Below, piece by piece: positions 47,258-55,964 of a stretch of DNA of 64,000 bases (the stretch's first letter is position 1; each line of letters opens with the position of its first letter). The stretch is from Verrucolacustris sp044348085. GTDB taxonomy: Bacteria; Verrucomicrobiota; Verrucomicrobiia; Methylacidiphilales; Verrucolacustridaceae. The DNA lies in contig JBIKTM010000010.1 in NCBI GenBank assembly GCA_044348085.1, positions 1 to 64,000 on the forward strand, written 5' to 3'. The notes beneath the pieces are model-generated. The model was not told the origin of the DNA, searched no databases, and worked only from the letters and a program-made list of their open reading frames with translations. The translations under genes and the position numbers were made by a program.

Positions 47258-49750
47258 ATGAGGCTACCCTTAGGGATGGCCTCGCCACATAAACCTGAAC
47301 TCCTGGCCCCAGCTGGAGACTGGGATTGCCTAAAGGCTGCCGTTACCGCCGGTGCCGATGCCGTCTACTTCGGCCTCCCCGCGTTCAATGCCCGTCTCCG
47401 AGCCGAAAATTTCACTGAAGCCGATCTTCCCCTTGTCATGGATTACCTTCATGCCCGTGGTCGTCGCGGATACCTCACGCTTAATGTACTGATCTTTCCC
47501 TCTGAACTCGCCGAAGCCGAACGACTCCTTCGCTGGGTCGGAGAATCCAAGGTGGATGCAATCATCGTTCAGGATCTCGGCCTGGTCCGATTGGCCCGGG
47601 AGGTCTGCCCGCATGTGGAGATTCATGCTTCCACCCAGATGACTCTCACCTCTCCTGAAGGGGTAGCCTTCGCCCGTCGCCAAGGCATCTCCCTCGCCGT
47701 TCTTGCTCGAGAACTCTCTTTGCGCGAACTCGCCAAATTCCCATCCCCCACAGAAGCCTCGGGCCTTCCCTTGGAAGTTTTTGTCCACGGAGCCCTCTGC
47801 GTCGCCTATTCGGGCCAGTGCCTCACCAGTGAAGTCCTCGGTCGCCGAAGCGCCAACCGCGGGGAGTGCGCCCAAGCCTGTCGCCTTCCGTATGGTCTTG
47901 AGGTCGATGGAGAACCCAAAGACCTCGGAGACCGAGCCTATCTTTTATCCCCCCAAGATCTCGCCGCGGTGGATGAGATTACCGAGTTAATCAAACTCGG
48001 ACTTCACTCTTTCAAGATCGAAGGACGACTCAAATCTCCCGACTACATTACAGCCGTCACCTCAGTCTATCGCAAGGCCATCGATCGGGCTTTAGGCAGT
48101 CACCCCGCCCCCGCCTCCAAGGAAGATAAATACCGACTGGAAATGACATTCAGCCGGGGCCTTTTCTCCGGCTGGTTTCATGGCGTCGACCATCAGCAAC
48201 TCGTCCACGCTCGCTTTGGGAAAAAGCGCGGCCCCTTTGCGGGGAAAATCGCACGGACTGGACCCGACTGGATCGAGCTTGAGGAAATGCTCACCCCACT
48301 TCATCCGGGCGACGGAGTCGTCATCGATCGTGGTTCCGATACCGAGAACGAACCTGGTGGATTCCTTTTCGGTGTTCATGGGAACCGAATCAGCTTCCGG
48401 CACGGATCGCTTCCTCCTCATTCCACCCGACCAGGCGACCGAGTCTGGAAAACCAAGGATCCACAACTGGAAAAGCAGTTAAAAGCTGAACGCTCTAAGG
48501 AAGCTCCAACTAAGACCACTCCGTTGCATTTGAAAATATCCGGTCAGGCAGGGCAACCTCTTCAAATTCATGCCTTAACTGGAAACCAAGAGGTTAAGTT
48601 ATCGTCCACCATCCCACTTGCGGCAGCCCGCAACCGACCTCTGACACCTGAGTCCCTCCGGGATCAATTAAGTCGGCTGGGCGGAACGCCGTTTCATCTC
48701 GGCGACCTTGCAATCGACCTTCCCCAACCCGTGATTCTGCCTGTCTCGGAACTCAACCGCCTCCGTCGCGAACTTGTCACCCGCCTATCTGCCACGGCTC
48801 TATTATCCCACAATCCCGGGAATGTGGGACAATCGGTCGGGCCGACTTTACCGCACCTTCTTGCCCCCATCACCGCCAAGCAGACATTTCGACATTCTGC
48901 AGAAAGTCGAAATAACGCAGCGGAGGCGAAGATTTCGGTTCTGTGCCGCGATCCAGCCCAAGCTGAGGCTTTGCTCCCCGAAAATCCCGATCTCCTCTAT
49001 CTCGATTTTGAAGATCTCCGCCGTTTCAGCCCCACCGTCGAAGCCATTCGTCAAAAATCAAAGGTTCCCGTCTACCTCGCCACTCCCCGAATTCAAAAAG
49101 CTGGAGAGACCGGATTTTTCCGCCTAATCGAGAACGCCAAACCCGATGGAGTCCTCATCCGCAACCTTGGCGCTCTCGACTACTTCCGATCTGCCAAACT
49201 CCCAATGATCGGCGACTTCTCCCTCAACGTGGCGAATGCCCTCTCCGCCGATCTTTTCATCTCCGAAGGGCTGGAACGTCTCACACCTAGCTACGATCTC
49301 GATATCACCCAGCTCCTTGAACTTCTTCGCACAGCTCCACCTTGTTGGTTCGAACTGACCCTTCACCAGCACATCCCAATGTTTCATATGGAACACTGTG
49401 TCTTCGCCGCTTTTCTATCCCAAGGCAAAGACCATCTCACCTGTGGCCGTCCATGCGACCATCACCGAATCGCCGCCCGCGATCGCGTCGGGGAATCTCA
49501 TCCCATTCGCGCTGATGTCGGTTGCCGCAATACCGTATTTAACTCCCGCCCCCAATCTGGCGCCTCCCACCTGCCCCAACTCCTTGCCACAGGCCTGCGC
49601 CACTTCCGCCTTGAGCTGCTGGATGAATCTCCTGAACAAGCCGTCCGCTTGCTCCACTCGTATCGCGAAGCCCTAGCTGGCCACACAGATCCCAGCCACC
49701 TCGCCCGCTCCCTCGGTGCCCGCGACCAGTTGGGTGTCCTTGCTGGCTAA
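47258..49750 (+). CDS. Peptidase U32 family protein
   Basis: 830 aa; an ATG at 47276 (MASPHKPELLAPAGD) is an alternative start. The U32 signature is seen in ELLAPAGDWDCLKAAVTAGADAVYFGL, ASTQMTLTSPEGVAF, EVFVHGALCVAYSGQCLTSEVLGRRSANRGECAQACRLPY and HSFKIEGRLKSPDYITAVTSVYR. The cysteines of the C-rich motif are intact. U32 proteins (YegQ/RlhA, TrhP) act in RNA modification as often as in proteolysis. The second half has a glycine-rich insert and a C-terminal domain. Between them (about 515-555) a poorly conserved linker contains two palindromes described separately. Confidence 0.9.
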   Translation: MRLPLGMASPHKPELLAPAGDWDCLKAAVTAGADAVYFGLPAFNARLRAENFTEADLPLVMDYLHARGRRGYLTLNVLIFPSELAEAERLLRWVGESKVDAIIVQDLGLVRLAREVCPHVEIHASTQMTLTSPEGVAFARRQGISLAVLARELSLRELAKFPSPTEASGLPLEVFVHGALCVAYSGQCLTSEVLGRRSANRGECAQACRLPYGLEVDGEPKDLGDRAYLLSPQDLAAVDEITELIKLGLHSFKIEGRLKSPDYITAVTSVYRKAIDRALGSHPAPASKEDKYRLEMTFSRGLFSGWFHGVDHQQLVHARFGKKRGPFAGKIARTGPDWIELEEMLTPLHPGDGVVIDRGSDTENEPGGFLFGVHGNRISFRHGSLPPHSTRPGDRVWKTKDPQLEKQLKAERSKEAPTKTTPLHLKISGQAGQPLQIHALTGNQEVKLSSTIPLAAARNRPLTPESLRDQLSRLGGTPFHLGDLAIDLPQPVILPVSELNRLRRELVTRLSATALLSHNPGNVGQSVGPTLPHLLAPITAKQTFRHSAESRNNAAEAKISVLCRDPAQAEALLPENPDLLYLDFEDLRRFSPTVEAIRQKSKVPVYLATPRIQKAGETGFFRLIENAKPDGVLIRNLGALDYFRSAKLPMIGDFSLNVANALSADLFISEGLERLTPSYDLDITQLLELLRTAPPCWFELTLHQHIPMFHMEHCVFAAFLSQGKDHLTCGRPCDHHRIAARDRVGESHPIRADVGCRNTVFNSRPQSGASHLPQLLATGLRHFRLELLDESPEQAVRLLHSYREALAGHTDPSHLARSLGARDQLGVLAG
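48806..48829. repeat. 24-bp near-perfect palindrome inside the U32 gene
   Basis: Centre CCC|GGG at 48817/48818; eleven of twelve base pairs match, the exception being the A-A pair at 48813/48822. In RNA it would form a long hairpin in the coding region (residues about 517-524, SHNPGNVG). It codes through, without a frameshift. Confidence 0.75.
48886..48913. repeat. 28-bp near-perfect palindrome inside the U32 gene
   Basis: ATTTCGAC (48886-48893) pairs with GTCGAAAT (48906-48913), and TTCTGCAGAA (48895-48904) pairs with itself around a PstI-like CTGCAG; thirteen of fourteen pairs match, the A-A at 48894/48905 being the exception. It lies 56 bp after the first palindrome, in the same linker. 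Confidence 0.75.
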
Positions 49751-49774
49751 ACTTTAGCCTGCCTCAGATACAAA

Positions 49775-51220
49775 TTAGCCTTTCGCGAAACCGGCTTTTC
49801 CATCGAAGTTGTAAAGACCTTCCGTCTTCACAAACTCCACCCCGGCTTGCGTGACCCGCTCCAAAAGCTTCACCACCGCAGTGTGTGAAACCGACCCCTT
49901 CCCCTCGGGCAGCTGAAACCGACAGGCAGTTGAATCGACTGTAAAAGTCTCCTTATGCCCACCCGGCCAGACCTTCATCCCGCGATTCGAAAGGGATTCC
50001 AGCTTCAGCCCGTCCCCAGCCAAAGGCTCCAGCTTCTTCGCCAGCTCCTCCATCGTCCCAGTCGGCCAACAAACAAACACATCCACCCCCACCAACTCCC
50101 GCTTGGAAATTTCCCGCTTATACGGAGGCCGAGTCGTCAAAGGACGTGTGCTCGCCTTGCTGTAATCCACCGCCTTCAGGTGGCTCGGCTTCTGCCCAAT
50201 CCGTGCCACTACCGCAGCAGCAAACTCCTTGGTTCCCACCTTCTCCTTACTGACCCCTTCCTTGAAAATGTCATAAGTGTGCACCCCATCCTCAATCGTC
50301 TTGAGCCACGCATTGTGCACCTTCTCCGCCACATCCGCCTGACCGATATGGACGAGCATCTGAACGGCACCGAGAAATAGGCCCGAGGGGTTGGCCAGAT
50401 TCTGACCCGCCCGCCGTGGAGCCGATCCGTGGATCGCCTCAAACATGGCGCAACCGTCCCCAATGTTGGCCGAACCTGCCAACCCGACCGACCCCGCAAT
50501 CTGCGCCGCTACGTCGGAAAGAATGTCCCCGTACAGATTCGGCATCACGATGACATCGAAAGCCTCAGGAGTATCGGCCAACTTCGCCGCCCCGATATCC
50601 ACAATCCAGTGCTCTTTTTCGATATCCGCGTACTCCGCCCCGATTTCGTCAAACACCTTGTGAAAGAGACCATCAGTCATCTTCATGATGTTGTCCTTAA
50701 TAAAGCAGGTCACCTTCTTCCGCCCGTAAGCCCGGGCATATTCAAACGCATACCGAACGATCTTCTCGCAACCCGGTCGGCTGATCAGTTTTAGACACTG
50801 CATCACATCATGCGTCTGCCGGTGCTCGATCCCCGAATAGGTGTCTTCCTCGTTCTCCCGAACAATGACCACATCCATCCCCGGATGCTTCGTCCGAATA
50901 TAAGGCGCATAAGCAATGCAGGGCCGGATATTGGCATAAAGTCCGAAAGCCTTGCGCGTGGTAACATTCAAGCTCTTGTAACCGCCGCCTTGCGGTGTAG
51001 TGATCGGCGCTTTTAAAAACACTTTTGTCCTGCGCAAAGAGTCCCAGGCCGAAGGCTCAATCCCGGCGGTGTTCCCCCTCAGATAAACTTTCTCCCCAAT
51101 CTCGATCTCCTCGATATCCAGTCGGGCTCCCCCCCCCTTCAAGATCGCCAACGTGGCTTCCATGATTTCCGGTCCAATGCCGTCCCCGCGGGCGACTGTG
51201 ATAGGTGTGTTTTTCGACAT
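49775..51220 (-). CDS. icd: NADP-dependent isocitrate dehydrogenase (Thermus-type, with C-terminal domain)
   Basis: 481 aa from the ATG at 51220 (MSKNTPITVARGDGIGPEIME); the open frame to 51301 has no reason to be used. The isocitrate/isopropylmalate dehydrogenase fold shows VVIVRENEEDTYSGIEHRQT, NLYGDILSDVAAQIAGSVGLAGSANIGDGCAMFEAIHGSAPRRAG and NPSG. The last 150 residues form a separate small domain (VDVFVCWPTGTMEELAKKLEPLAGDGLKLESLSNRG), found in Thermus-like ICDs. It decarboxylates isocitrate in the TCA cycle. The ENEEDTYSGIEHRQT active-site segment suits isocitrate rather than isopropylmalate. Confidence 0.95.
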   Translation of the reverse strand: MSKNTPITVARGDGIGPEIMEATLAILKGGGARLDIEEIEIGEKVYLRGNTAGIEPSAWDSLRRTKVFLKAPITTPQGGGYKSLNVTTRKAFGLYANIRPCIAYAPYIRTKHPGMDVVIVRENEEDTYSGIEHRQTHDVMQCLKLISRPGCEKIVRYAFEYARAYGRKKVTCFIKDNIMKMTDGLFHKVFDEIGAEYADIEKEHWIVDIGAAKLADTPEAFDVIVMPNLYGDILSDVAAQIAGSVGLAGSANIGDGCAMFEAIHGSAPRRAGQNLANPSGLFLGAVQMLVHIGQADVAEKVHNAWLKTIEDGVHTYDIFKEGVSKEKVGTKEFAAAVVARIGQKPSHLKAVDYSKASTRPLTTRPPYKREISKRELVGVDVFVCWPTGTMEELAKKLEPLAGDGLKLESLSNRGMKVWPGGHKETFTVDSTACRFQLPEGKGSVSHTAVVKLLERVTQAGVEFVKTEGLYNFDGKAGFAKG

Positions 51221-51307
51221 AAGACGTAAAGAATTGCGTTTCAGTATCCTTCGGTCAACGCCAAACCCCTCGCTTGAGCCTGCCCCAAAGAAAAGTAGCA
51301 TTACCCC

Positions 51308-52000
51308 ATGCGACTTATGCCGATCTTATGCTGCCTGAGTCTGTTCAGCCTCCCCTTGCAGGCGAACGATATTGTCCTGATTTCTGGCGGCCCTGCCCTT
51401 CGCTCTTTTGAGAAATACAAGAAGGCGTCCCATGACAAATATTGGGGCAACTTCATCGATTCGGCCCTGACCCGTGCCGAGGAACTAAAAAAGGATCTCA
51501 AGGCCGAAGACAAGATCGTCTGGCTGGTCTTCCGCCCAAGTTATGTGAGTCGAACCACCGAGGATCAGACCGACTACCTTAAGATCATCGAAGAGCGCAG
51601 CGCGAAAATCGGTCTTTCTCCAATCTTTTTTGACAACAAGAACCAGCTTTTCACTCTCCTCCGCCGGGACGGATCAAAGGAGAGGCCTAAGATTTGTAGG
51701 CTCGAATACTTTGGCCACTCCAACAAGAAGTGCTGGATGTTCGATTACAGTAATCGAGTGGACGGCGGAGCCCTCGAGCCCCTCGTGGTCCATGTCGATG
51801 ATCTCCAAAAGATCTCAGGATCAAGCTTCACTTTAGACGCGGAATGCGTCAGCTACGGGTGCCATTCAGGCGAGGAGTTCTCGCAGCGATGGAGGATGAT
51901 TGTGGGAAGACCTATGGTGGGGGCAGTCGGTAAAACCGACTATAGTGACGGCGGGATGCCGAAACTCTCGACAGGCAAGGATGGGTCATGGGTTTACTGA
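51308..52000 (+). CDS. Secreted protein with possible caspase-like fold
   Basis: 230 aa with a signal peptide (residues 1-19, ending LPLQAN). The first part is IVLISGG, then a long charged helix. A block RLEYFGHSNKKCW contains His137 after a hydrophobic strand, and FTLDAECVSYGCHSGEEFSQRW contains Cys185 after another strand. The hydrophobic-GH / hydrophobic-GC-S-G pattern resembles the His-Cys dyad of clan CD (caspase-like, CHAT) peptidases. This is pattern-level, without a known family. The next gene starts inside its end. The presumed dyad would face the periplasm or outside. Confidence 0.7.
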   Translation: MRLMPILCCLSLFSLPLQANDIVLISGGPALRSFEKYKKASHDKYWGNFIDSALTRAEELKKDLKAEDKIVWLVFRPSYVSRTTEDQTDYLKIIEERSAKIGLSPIFFDNKNQLFTLLRRDGSKERPKICRLEYFGHSNKKCWMFDYSNRVDGGALEPLVVHVDDLQKISGSSFTLDAECVSYGCHSGEEFSQRWRMIVGRPMVGAVGKTDYSDGGMPKLSTGKDGSWVY

Positions 52001-52602
52001 TTCCGTTATTTGTATGGATCGCGATTCCAGCCGTCTGTCTGGCTCCCCCGCTTCCCACACGCTCTTCCGCAGACACAACTGAAGCCAATTCCGAAGCCAC
52101 CACAACTCCCCCTGCAGATGAACCCCCAGAAACTAAGGACGATGAGGAGATACGAAAACCAGTTGAGGAAAAAGTTTTTCGCGCGACCCTTGCGGCCGCC
52201 CACACTCCTGCCAAGCATGGGGATACAAATGGAGAATCATGGATCGCCCAAAGAACTATGGTTGAGGATTACTGTGGTTGGGGTTGGGTGAAAAAAGACA
52301 AGGAGTCCTGGCGGCAGGCCCGTTGGGTAGCCTTAGAGGGCACCCCCAGAACCTGCCCTCTGCCCCATACCTTCCTCCCTCGTCCCGTGGACGATAAAAA
52401 CTACCAGTACCGATTCTTTGGAACCTTTGCCCCCTACCGTGCCTATGAGCCGCAAGCCGACATGTGGGTGGATGTGTTCATTCTGAAGGGTTTTATGAGC
52501 CTTGGCCCCGCCAAAGAGGAGATCCGCCGCCCCCCGCCCGCCCAGGCCAGTTCGGGGGTCAACCGATTTGCCGATCGAGCCCCGAATCTCCTGAAGCCTT
52601 GA
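51988..52602 (+). CDS. Secreted Pro-rich hypothetical protein
   Basis: 204 aa starting at an ATG 13 bp inside the previous gene. Signal peptide 1-18 (ending AVCLAP). Thr/Glu/Pro-rich linker (residues 25-60), then a mixed region with WIAQRTMVEDYCGWGWVKKDKESWRQARWVALEG and TFLPRPVDDKNYQYRFFGTFAPYRAYEPQADMWVDVFILKGF. No family recognised. The overlap makes it a likely translational partner of the caspase-like gene. Confidence 0.72.
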   Translation: MGLLIPLFVWIAIPAVCLAPPLPTRSSADTTEANSEATTTPPADEPPETKDDEEIRKPVEEKVFRATLAAAHTPAKHGDTNGESWIAQRTMVEDYCGWGWVKKDKESWRQARWVALEGTPRTCPLPHTFLPRPVDDKNYQYRFFGTFAPYRAYEPQADMWVDVFILKGFMSLGPAKEEIRRPPPAQASSGVNRFADRAPNLLKP

Positions 52603-52635
52603 CCCAGACGCCCTTCTCGTTCATCCTTTTACCTT

Positions 52636-52800
52636 ATGCGTGAGCAGATCATTTTCGAATGCACAGAAGCACGGGCGGAGGGGAAACCCCCATCTCGTTA
52701 CTTCGGCACCAAGAATAAGAAGCTTCAGAAGGACAGGATTGAATTGAAAAAGTTCAACCCCTTCCTGAAACGCTACACTCTCCACCGCGAGAAAAAATAA
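52636..52800 (+). CDS. rpmG: 50S ribosomal protein L33
   Basis: 54 aa, from an ATG at 52636 to a TAA at 52798-52800. The sequence MREQIIFECTEARAEGKPPSRYFGTKNKK, then LELKK-like IELKKFNPFLKRYTLHREKK, matches L33 (KNPxR.ELKKYNPFLRRHTLHRE). The usual CxxC zinc motifs are absent (only one Cys), so this is the zinc-independent type. It is 33 bp after a secreted hypothetical gene and convergent with the minus operon. Confidence 0.95.
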   Translation: MREQIIFECTEARAEGKPPSRYFGTKNKKLQKDRIELKKFNPFLKRYTLHREKK

Positions 52801-52807
52801 TCTCCGC

Positions 52808-54094
52808 TTACGGGCCTTCGGTTGGCCCCTTCTTTGTTCCAACGGGAACCAGCACCGCCTCTTCCATACCATGAATCAACTTTTTGTCGGTCGGGCATAA
52901 CGTCGCCAAAGCCCCCTTCAACTCCACCTTTTCGCCCGTAACCAAATAGTAGGGGCAAAGCCTCAACCTCCACTTCCCCTCGATCGTTTCACCCCGCTCT
53001 TCACTCCAAACAGGATGAGTTACCGAAAGAGGATGGGCGAATTTCTGTAAAAGATGCGGTTGTTGCGACCACTCACCCAATGCCCGCCGGACCTCATGAA
53101 CCCAATGCTCTTTTGGATGATCACTTCCAAGAAAGACACCTTTTGAGCCCCAAGCTCGTGGGGAGAAGCCACTGATCTTGACGACCAACTCCCTCGCTTT
53201 TTGACTGAACCCCTCCAACTCACTCCATGACTGAATTCCCAATTCAGGAAAGACTCCTTCCGGCGGAAGCTCCATCGGTCGTAACGGCCAAGCCCTGGGG
53301 ACCAACCCCCTCAACTCCTTAAAATATCCCTCTCCCAGTTCCTTACGCCACCACTCCTCCAACGGCTTCATCCAAAAGAGCGCCCACCACAACTTCTCCT
53401 CCAAATACGCCTTGAGCGGAGCCTCCCACCTCACCCCATCCTCCTTGGAGTTACGAATTCCCTCGAACCCCATCCAGTCGAACATTTCGAAAAACCGATA
53501 AGTAGCACCTTTCTTAGGACGATAGCTTTCCGCGTTCTGAACCCGAGCCTTCCCGACCAACCACTCCCACTCGGGGCGATAATCACCCGCCTCCTCCGAG
53601 ATCACCACCTCCCCATACTCGCCCAATATTTCCTCTCCGATCGACCTCATTCCCTTCGCTCCACCCAAGATCGAATGCCCCAACCTCGAATACTCTTCTT
53701 GAAGCCAGGCTGTTAAGCCGACACCACCAGGAACGGAATCGATCTCAGTCAAAGCCCAACCGCTCTCCGTTCGGATCAGGTCAGGTCGAATTAATCGTGG
53801 AAGAGCACCTTTTGCCTCGCATCCAACCCGAACTACCTCATCCGGTTTGCCGAGATCCAGCCACTCGGACACCCACTTGGGTTCATCCCCCGCTACGCTC
53901 GCCCGATAAAGTTTGTCTGCCGCCCGCAGAAAAACTGCCAGTTTTTTCCCCAACCCCTCAAGCCATCGCACCTCTTCAGGATCCATCGTCCAGGGCTGAT
54001 CCGACCACTTCCAATTCTTCCCTCGAAACAAACCAGTCGACGGAATCGATCGTTTCAAATCCTCAATTGCAGCTTGTCCTCTTAGCTCTTTCAC
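52808..54094 (-). CDS. Hypothetical protein, possibly ATP-grasp-related
   Basis: 428 aa rich in Trp, Glu and Gly, cytoplasmic. Segments such as LIRPDLIRTESGWALTEIDSVPGGVGL, VVKISGFSPRAWGSKGVFLG and FWMKPLEEWWRKELGEGYFKEL and the end GALATLCPTDKKLIHGMEEAVLVP recall circularly permuted ATP-grasp ligases, where an RPDxxxxxxG...ExNxxPGG motif binds ATP. I would not name a substrate. Its start overlaps the pdxA stop by ATGA, so it is the last gene of that run; a role in the pdxA neighbourhood is not evident. Confidence 0.7.
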   Translation of the reverse strand: MKELRGQAAIEDLKRSIPSTGLFRGKNWKWSDQPWTMDPEEVRWLEGLGKKLAVFLRAADKLYRASVAGDEPKWVSEWLDLGKPDEVVRVGCEAKGALPRLIRPDLIRTESGWALTEIDSVPGGVGLTAWLQEEYSRLGHSILGGAKGMRSIGEEILGEYGEVVISEEAGDYRPEWEWLVGKARVQNAESYRPKKGATYRFFEMFDWMGFEGIRNSKEDGVRWEAPLKAYLEEKLWWALFWMKPLEEWWRKELGEGYFKELRGLVPRAWPLRPMELPPEGVFPELGIQSWSELEGFSQKARELVVKISGFSPRAWGSKGVFLGSDHPKEHWVHEVRRALGEWSQQPHLLQKFAHPLSVTHPVWSEERGETIEGKWRLRLCPYYLVTGEKVELKGALATLCPTDKKLIHGMEEAVLVPVGTKKGPTEGP

Positions 54095-54963
54095 TTCTGT
54101 TTCACCAAGCGCCTGGCCAAATGGACCGCCGCGAGAAAACTATCAGGTCGTGCCTTCCTTTTTCCTGCCAAAGCAAATGCCGTTCCGTGATCAGGGGAAC
54201 ATCGAACCACCGGCAATCCAGTCGTCACATTCACCGTTACATCGAAATCCAGTAACTTCGCCGGGATAAGACCCTGGTCGTGATATAAAGCCACCACTCC
54301 ATCAAACTCCCCCTTCCAAGCCCTCCGAAATACCGCATCGGGACTCTCGGGCCCAGAGATCCGAAAATTGGTTTTTCTCTTCAACTCTCGAATCGCCGGT
54401 TCCACAACTCCTATCTCTTCGTTGCCAAACTTTCCATTCTCTCCCGCATGAGGGTTCAATCCGCACACGGCGATTCTTGGTCTGCGTACTCCCAGCTTCT
54501 TCAGGGTCTCCCCCAGATGCTTTGCCGATCTCACAATCTGCTCGGACCGAAGCTCCAGAACCGCTTTTCGCAACGAAATGTGTGTGCTCGCCAATGCGAC
54601 CCGAAGACGAGGCCCAATCATTATCATGGTCACAGCATCAGGCTTCACTCCGAAAGCTTTTGCATAAAACTCAGTCTGTCCTGGGAAATGAAATCCCACT
54701 TTCCCCAACCACTCCTTCGAAACCGGCCCATTGACCACAGCCTGAATCTCCCCAGATCGGAAAAGCCTCACACTCTCGGCCAAAGCTTCTTTGGCCAACT
54801 TCGCACCCGCCAAGGAGGGCTTGCCGGGGCGAGATTCCCCATGCCCAACTCTCCGAAGGGTTAGGGATCGTCCGAGCTTTCTAAAAATGTGAGACGCCAA
54901 CTCGGGACCTACCCCAGCAGGATCTCCCCATGTAATCCCGACCACTGGCTCCCTTTTTCTCAC
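54091..54963 (-). CDS. pdxA: 4-hydroxythreonine-4-phosphate dehydrogenase PdxA, compact
   Basis: 290 aa from a GTG at 54963 overlapping the upstream stop (GTGA). Motifs: WGDPAGVGPELA at the start, VNGPVSKEWL, STHISLR (His128), GLNPHAGENG (His172), LYHDQGLIP (His228, metal triad) and SPDHGTAFALAG. It is about 40 residues shorter than E. coli PdxA; the loss is in the N-terminal part between GVGPE and SLAGAKLA. The usual GHTEFF has Gln at the His position (PGQTEFY, Gln96). It should oxidise 4-phosphohydroxy-threonine in PLP synthesis if active. Confidence 0.88.
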   Translation of the reverse strand: MRKREPVVGITWGDPAGVGPELASHIFRKLGRSLTLRRVGHGESRPGKPSLAGAKLAKEALAESVRLFRSGEIQAVVNGPVSKEWLGKVGFHFPGQTEFYAKAFGVKPDAVTMIMIGPRLRVALASTHISLRKAVLELRSEQIVRSAKHLGETLKKLGVRRPRIAVCGLNPHAGENGKFGNEEIGVVEPAIRELKRKTNFRISGPESPDAVFRRAWKGEFDGVVALYHDQGLIPAKLLDFDVTVNVTTGLPVVRCSPDHGTAFALAGKRKARPDSFLAAVHLARRLVKQK

Positions 54964-55964
54964 AGGAATCTTTCGATGTAGGCATCCCTTTTCAATCGAT
55001 CGATCCACTCCTTTTGAACTTTTTCACTCTCCTTGGCAGTCAGTGTGTTCTCAATACCGCCCCGGGCGCTCTCAATCGGTATCGCTTTGGCTTTCTGGAC
55101 GTCCTCCACTATAAGAATATAGTAAGCAGATGTTCCTTGGGCAGTAGGCAGGCTCAAAAGCCCGCTCGCTTGACCTGGCCGAAGCTTAAAAGCTACCTCC
55201 GCCAACTCACTCTTTAACCCACTTCTCTCCACCCAACCCCCATTTTCCTGAAAAAGCCCACCCCCAGCCCGGTTGTACTCAGAGTATTTTCTAGCCAGTT
55301 GAGTAAAGTCAACGCCCGATTCCAACTGACCCAAAACCTCTTTTCCCAACGCCTCAACTTCAGGCCCACTCTCGGGAGATAGATAAATCATTCGTAACTT
55401 CACCCGTTCGAAAGTCAGAAAGTCTCTAACATTCTCCTGATAGTATTCCTCAATCATATGGGGAGAGATGGTGATAAAACGCCTCTGATTGATCTGCCTC
55501 ATCTGCTGAACAATGAAAGTATCACGGATATACTTTTTCCAATCCGCCATGGTTTTACCCTGTTCCTCAAGTGTCTTCACTAGGGCCTGTCGATCTCCCC
55601 CAAACCGATCGCGTAATTGTGACTTCTCTTCACGGTCAAAATAGTAGTCAGGAAAATTGTACCCCTTCTTTTTGTAGTCCTGAATGATCAGTCGAGTTTC
55701 AATCAACGAATCGAGCACTGTCTTACGACGACTTTTGACTCTCTGTTTACGCTCATCGTCGGTGATCTTGCCCGCCTGCTGTTGGGCCCGCAGATCTTCC
55801 TCCTCCATTCGAGTCTGCGACAAAACCTCCTGATAGGTGATCGCCTCGCTATTCACCACAGCAGCCACACCGTTATTCATTGTATTTTGGCAAACCCCTA
55901 CTCCTGCCATTCCCCATAAAAAAAGGAGCAAAGACAACGGATGGATGAGTTTCATCTTAGCCAT
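54960..55964 (-). CDS. SurA-like peptidyl-prolyl isomerase
   Basis: 334 aa with a signal peptide (to about 25, ending GVCQ). SurA-type N-terminal domain: VAAVVNSEAITYQEV, then a long helical chaperone segment, then a parvulin domain at about 185-290 with VKLRMIYLSPE, LGQLESGVDFTQLARKYSEYNRAGGGLFQENGGWVERSGLKSELAEVAFKLRPGQASGLLSLP and YYILIVEDV. It acts in the periplasm on outer-membrane proteins. It overlaps mfd by 13 bp and pdxA by 4 bp. Confidence 0.9.
   Translation of the reverse strand: MAKMKLIHPLSLLLFLWGMAGVGVCQNTMNNGVAAVVNSEAITYQEVLSQTRMEEEDLRAQQQAGKITDDERKQRVKSRRKTVLDSLIETRLIIQDYKKKGYNFPDYYFDREEKSQLRDRFGGDRQALVKTLEEQGKTMADWKKYIRDTFIVQQMRQINQRRFITISPHMIEEYYQENVRDFLTFERVKLRMIYLSPESGPEVEALGKEVLGQLESGVDFTQLARKYSEYNRAGGGLFQENGGWVERSGLKSELAEVAFKLRPGQASGLLSLPTAQGTSAYYILIVEDVQKAKAIPIESARGGIENTLTAKESEKVQKEWIDRLKRDAYIERFL

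Noticed and set aside
47330..47875. A 181-aa minus-strand ORF, Gly/Glu/Asp-rich
   Set aside because: Antisense to the U32 N-terminal domain, whose cysteine motif is conserved in the other strand.
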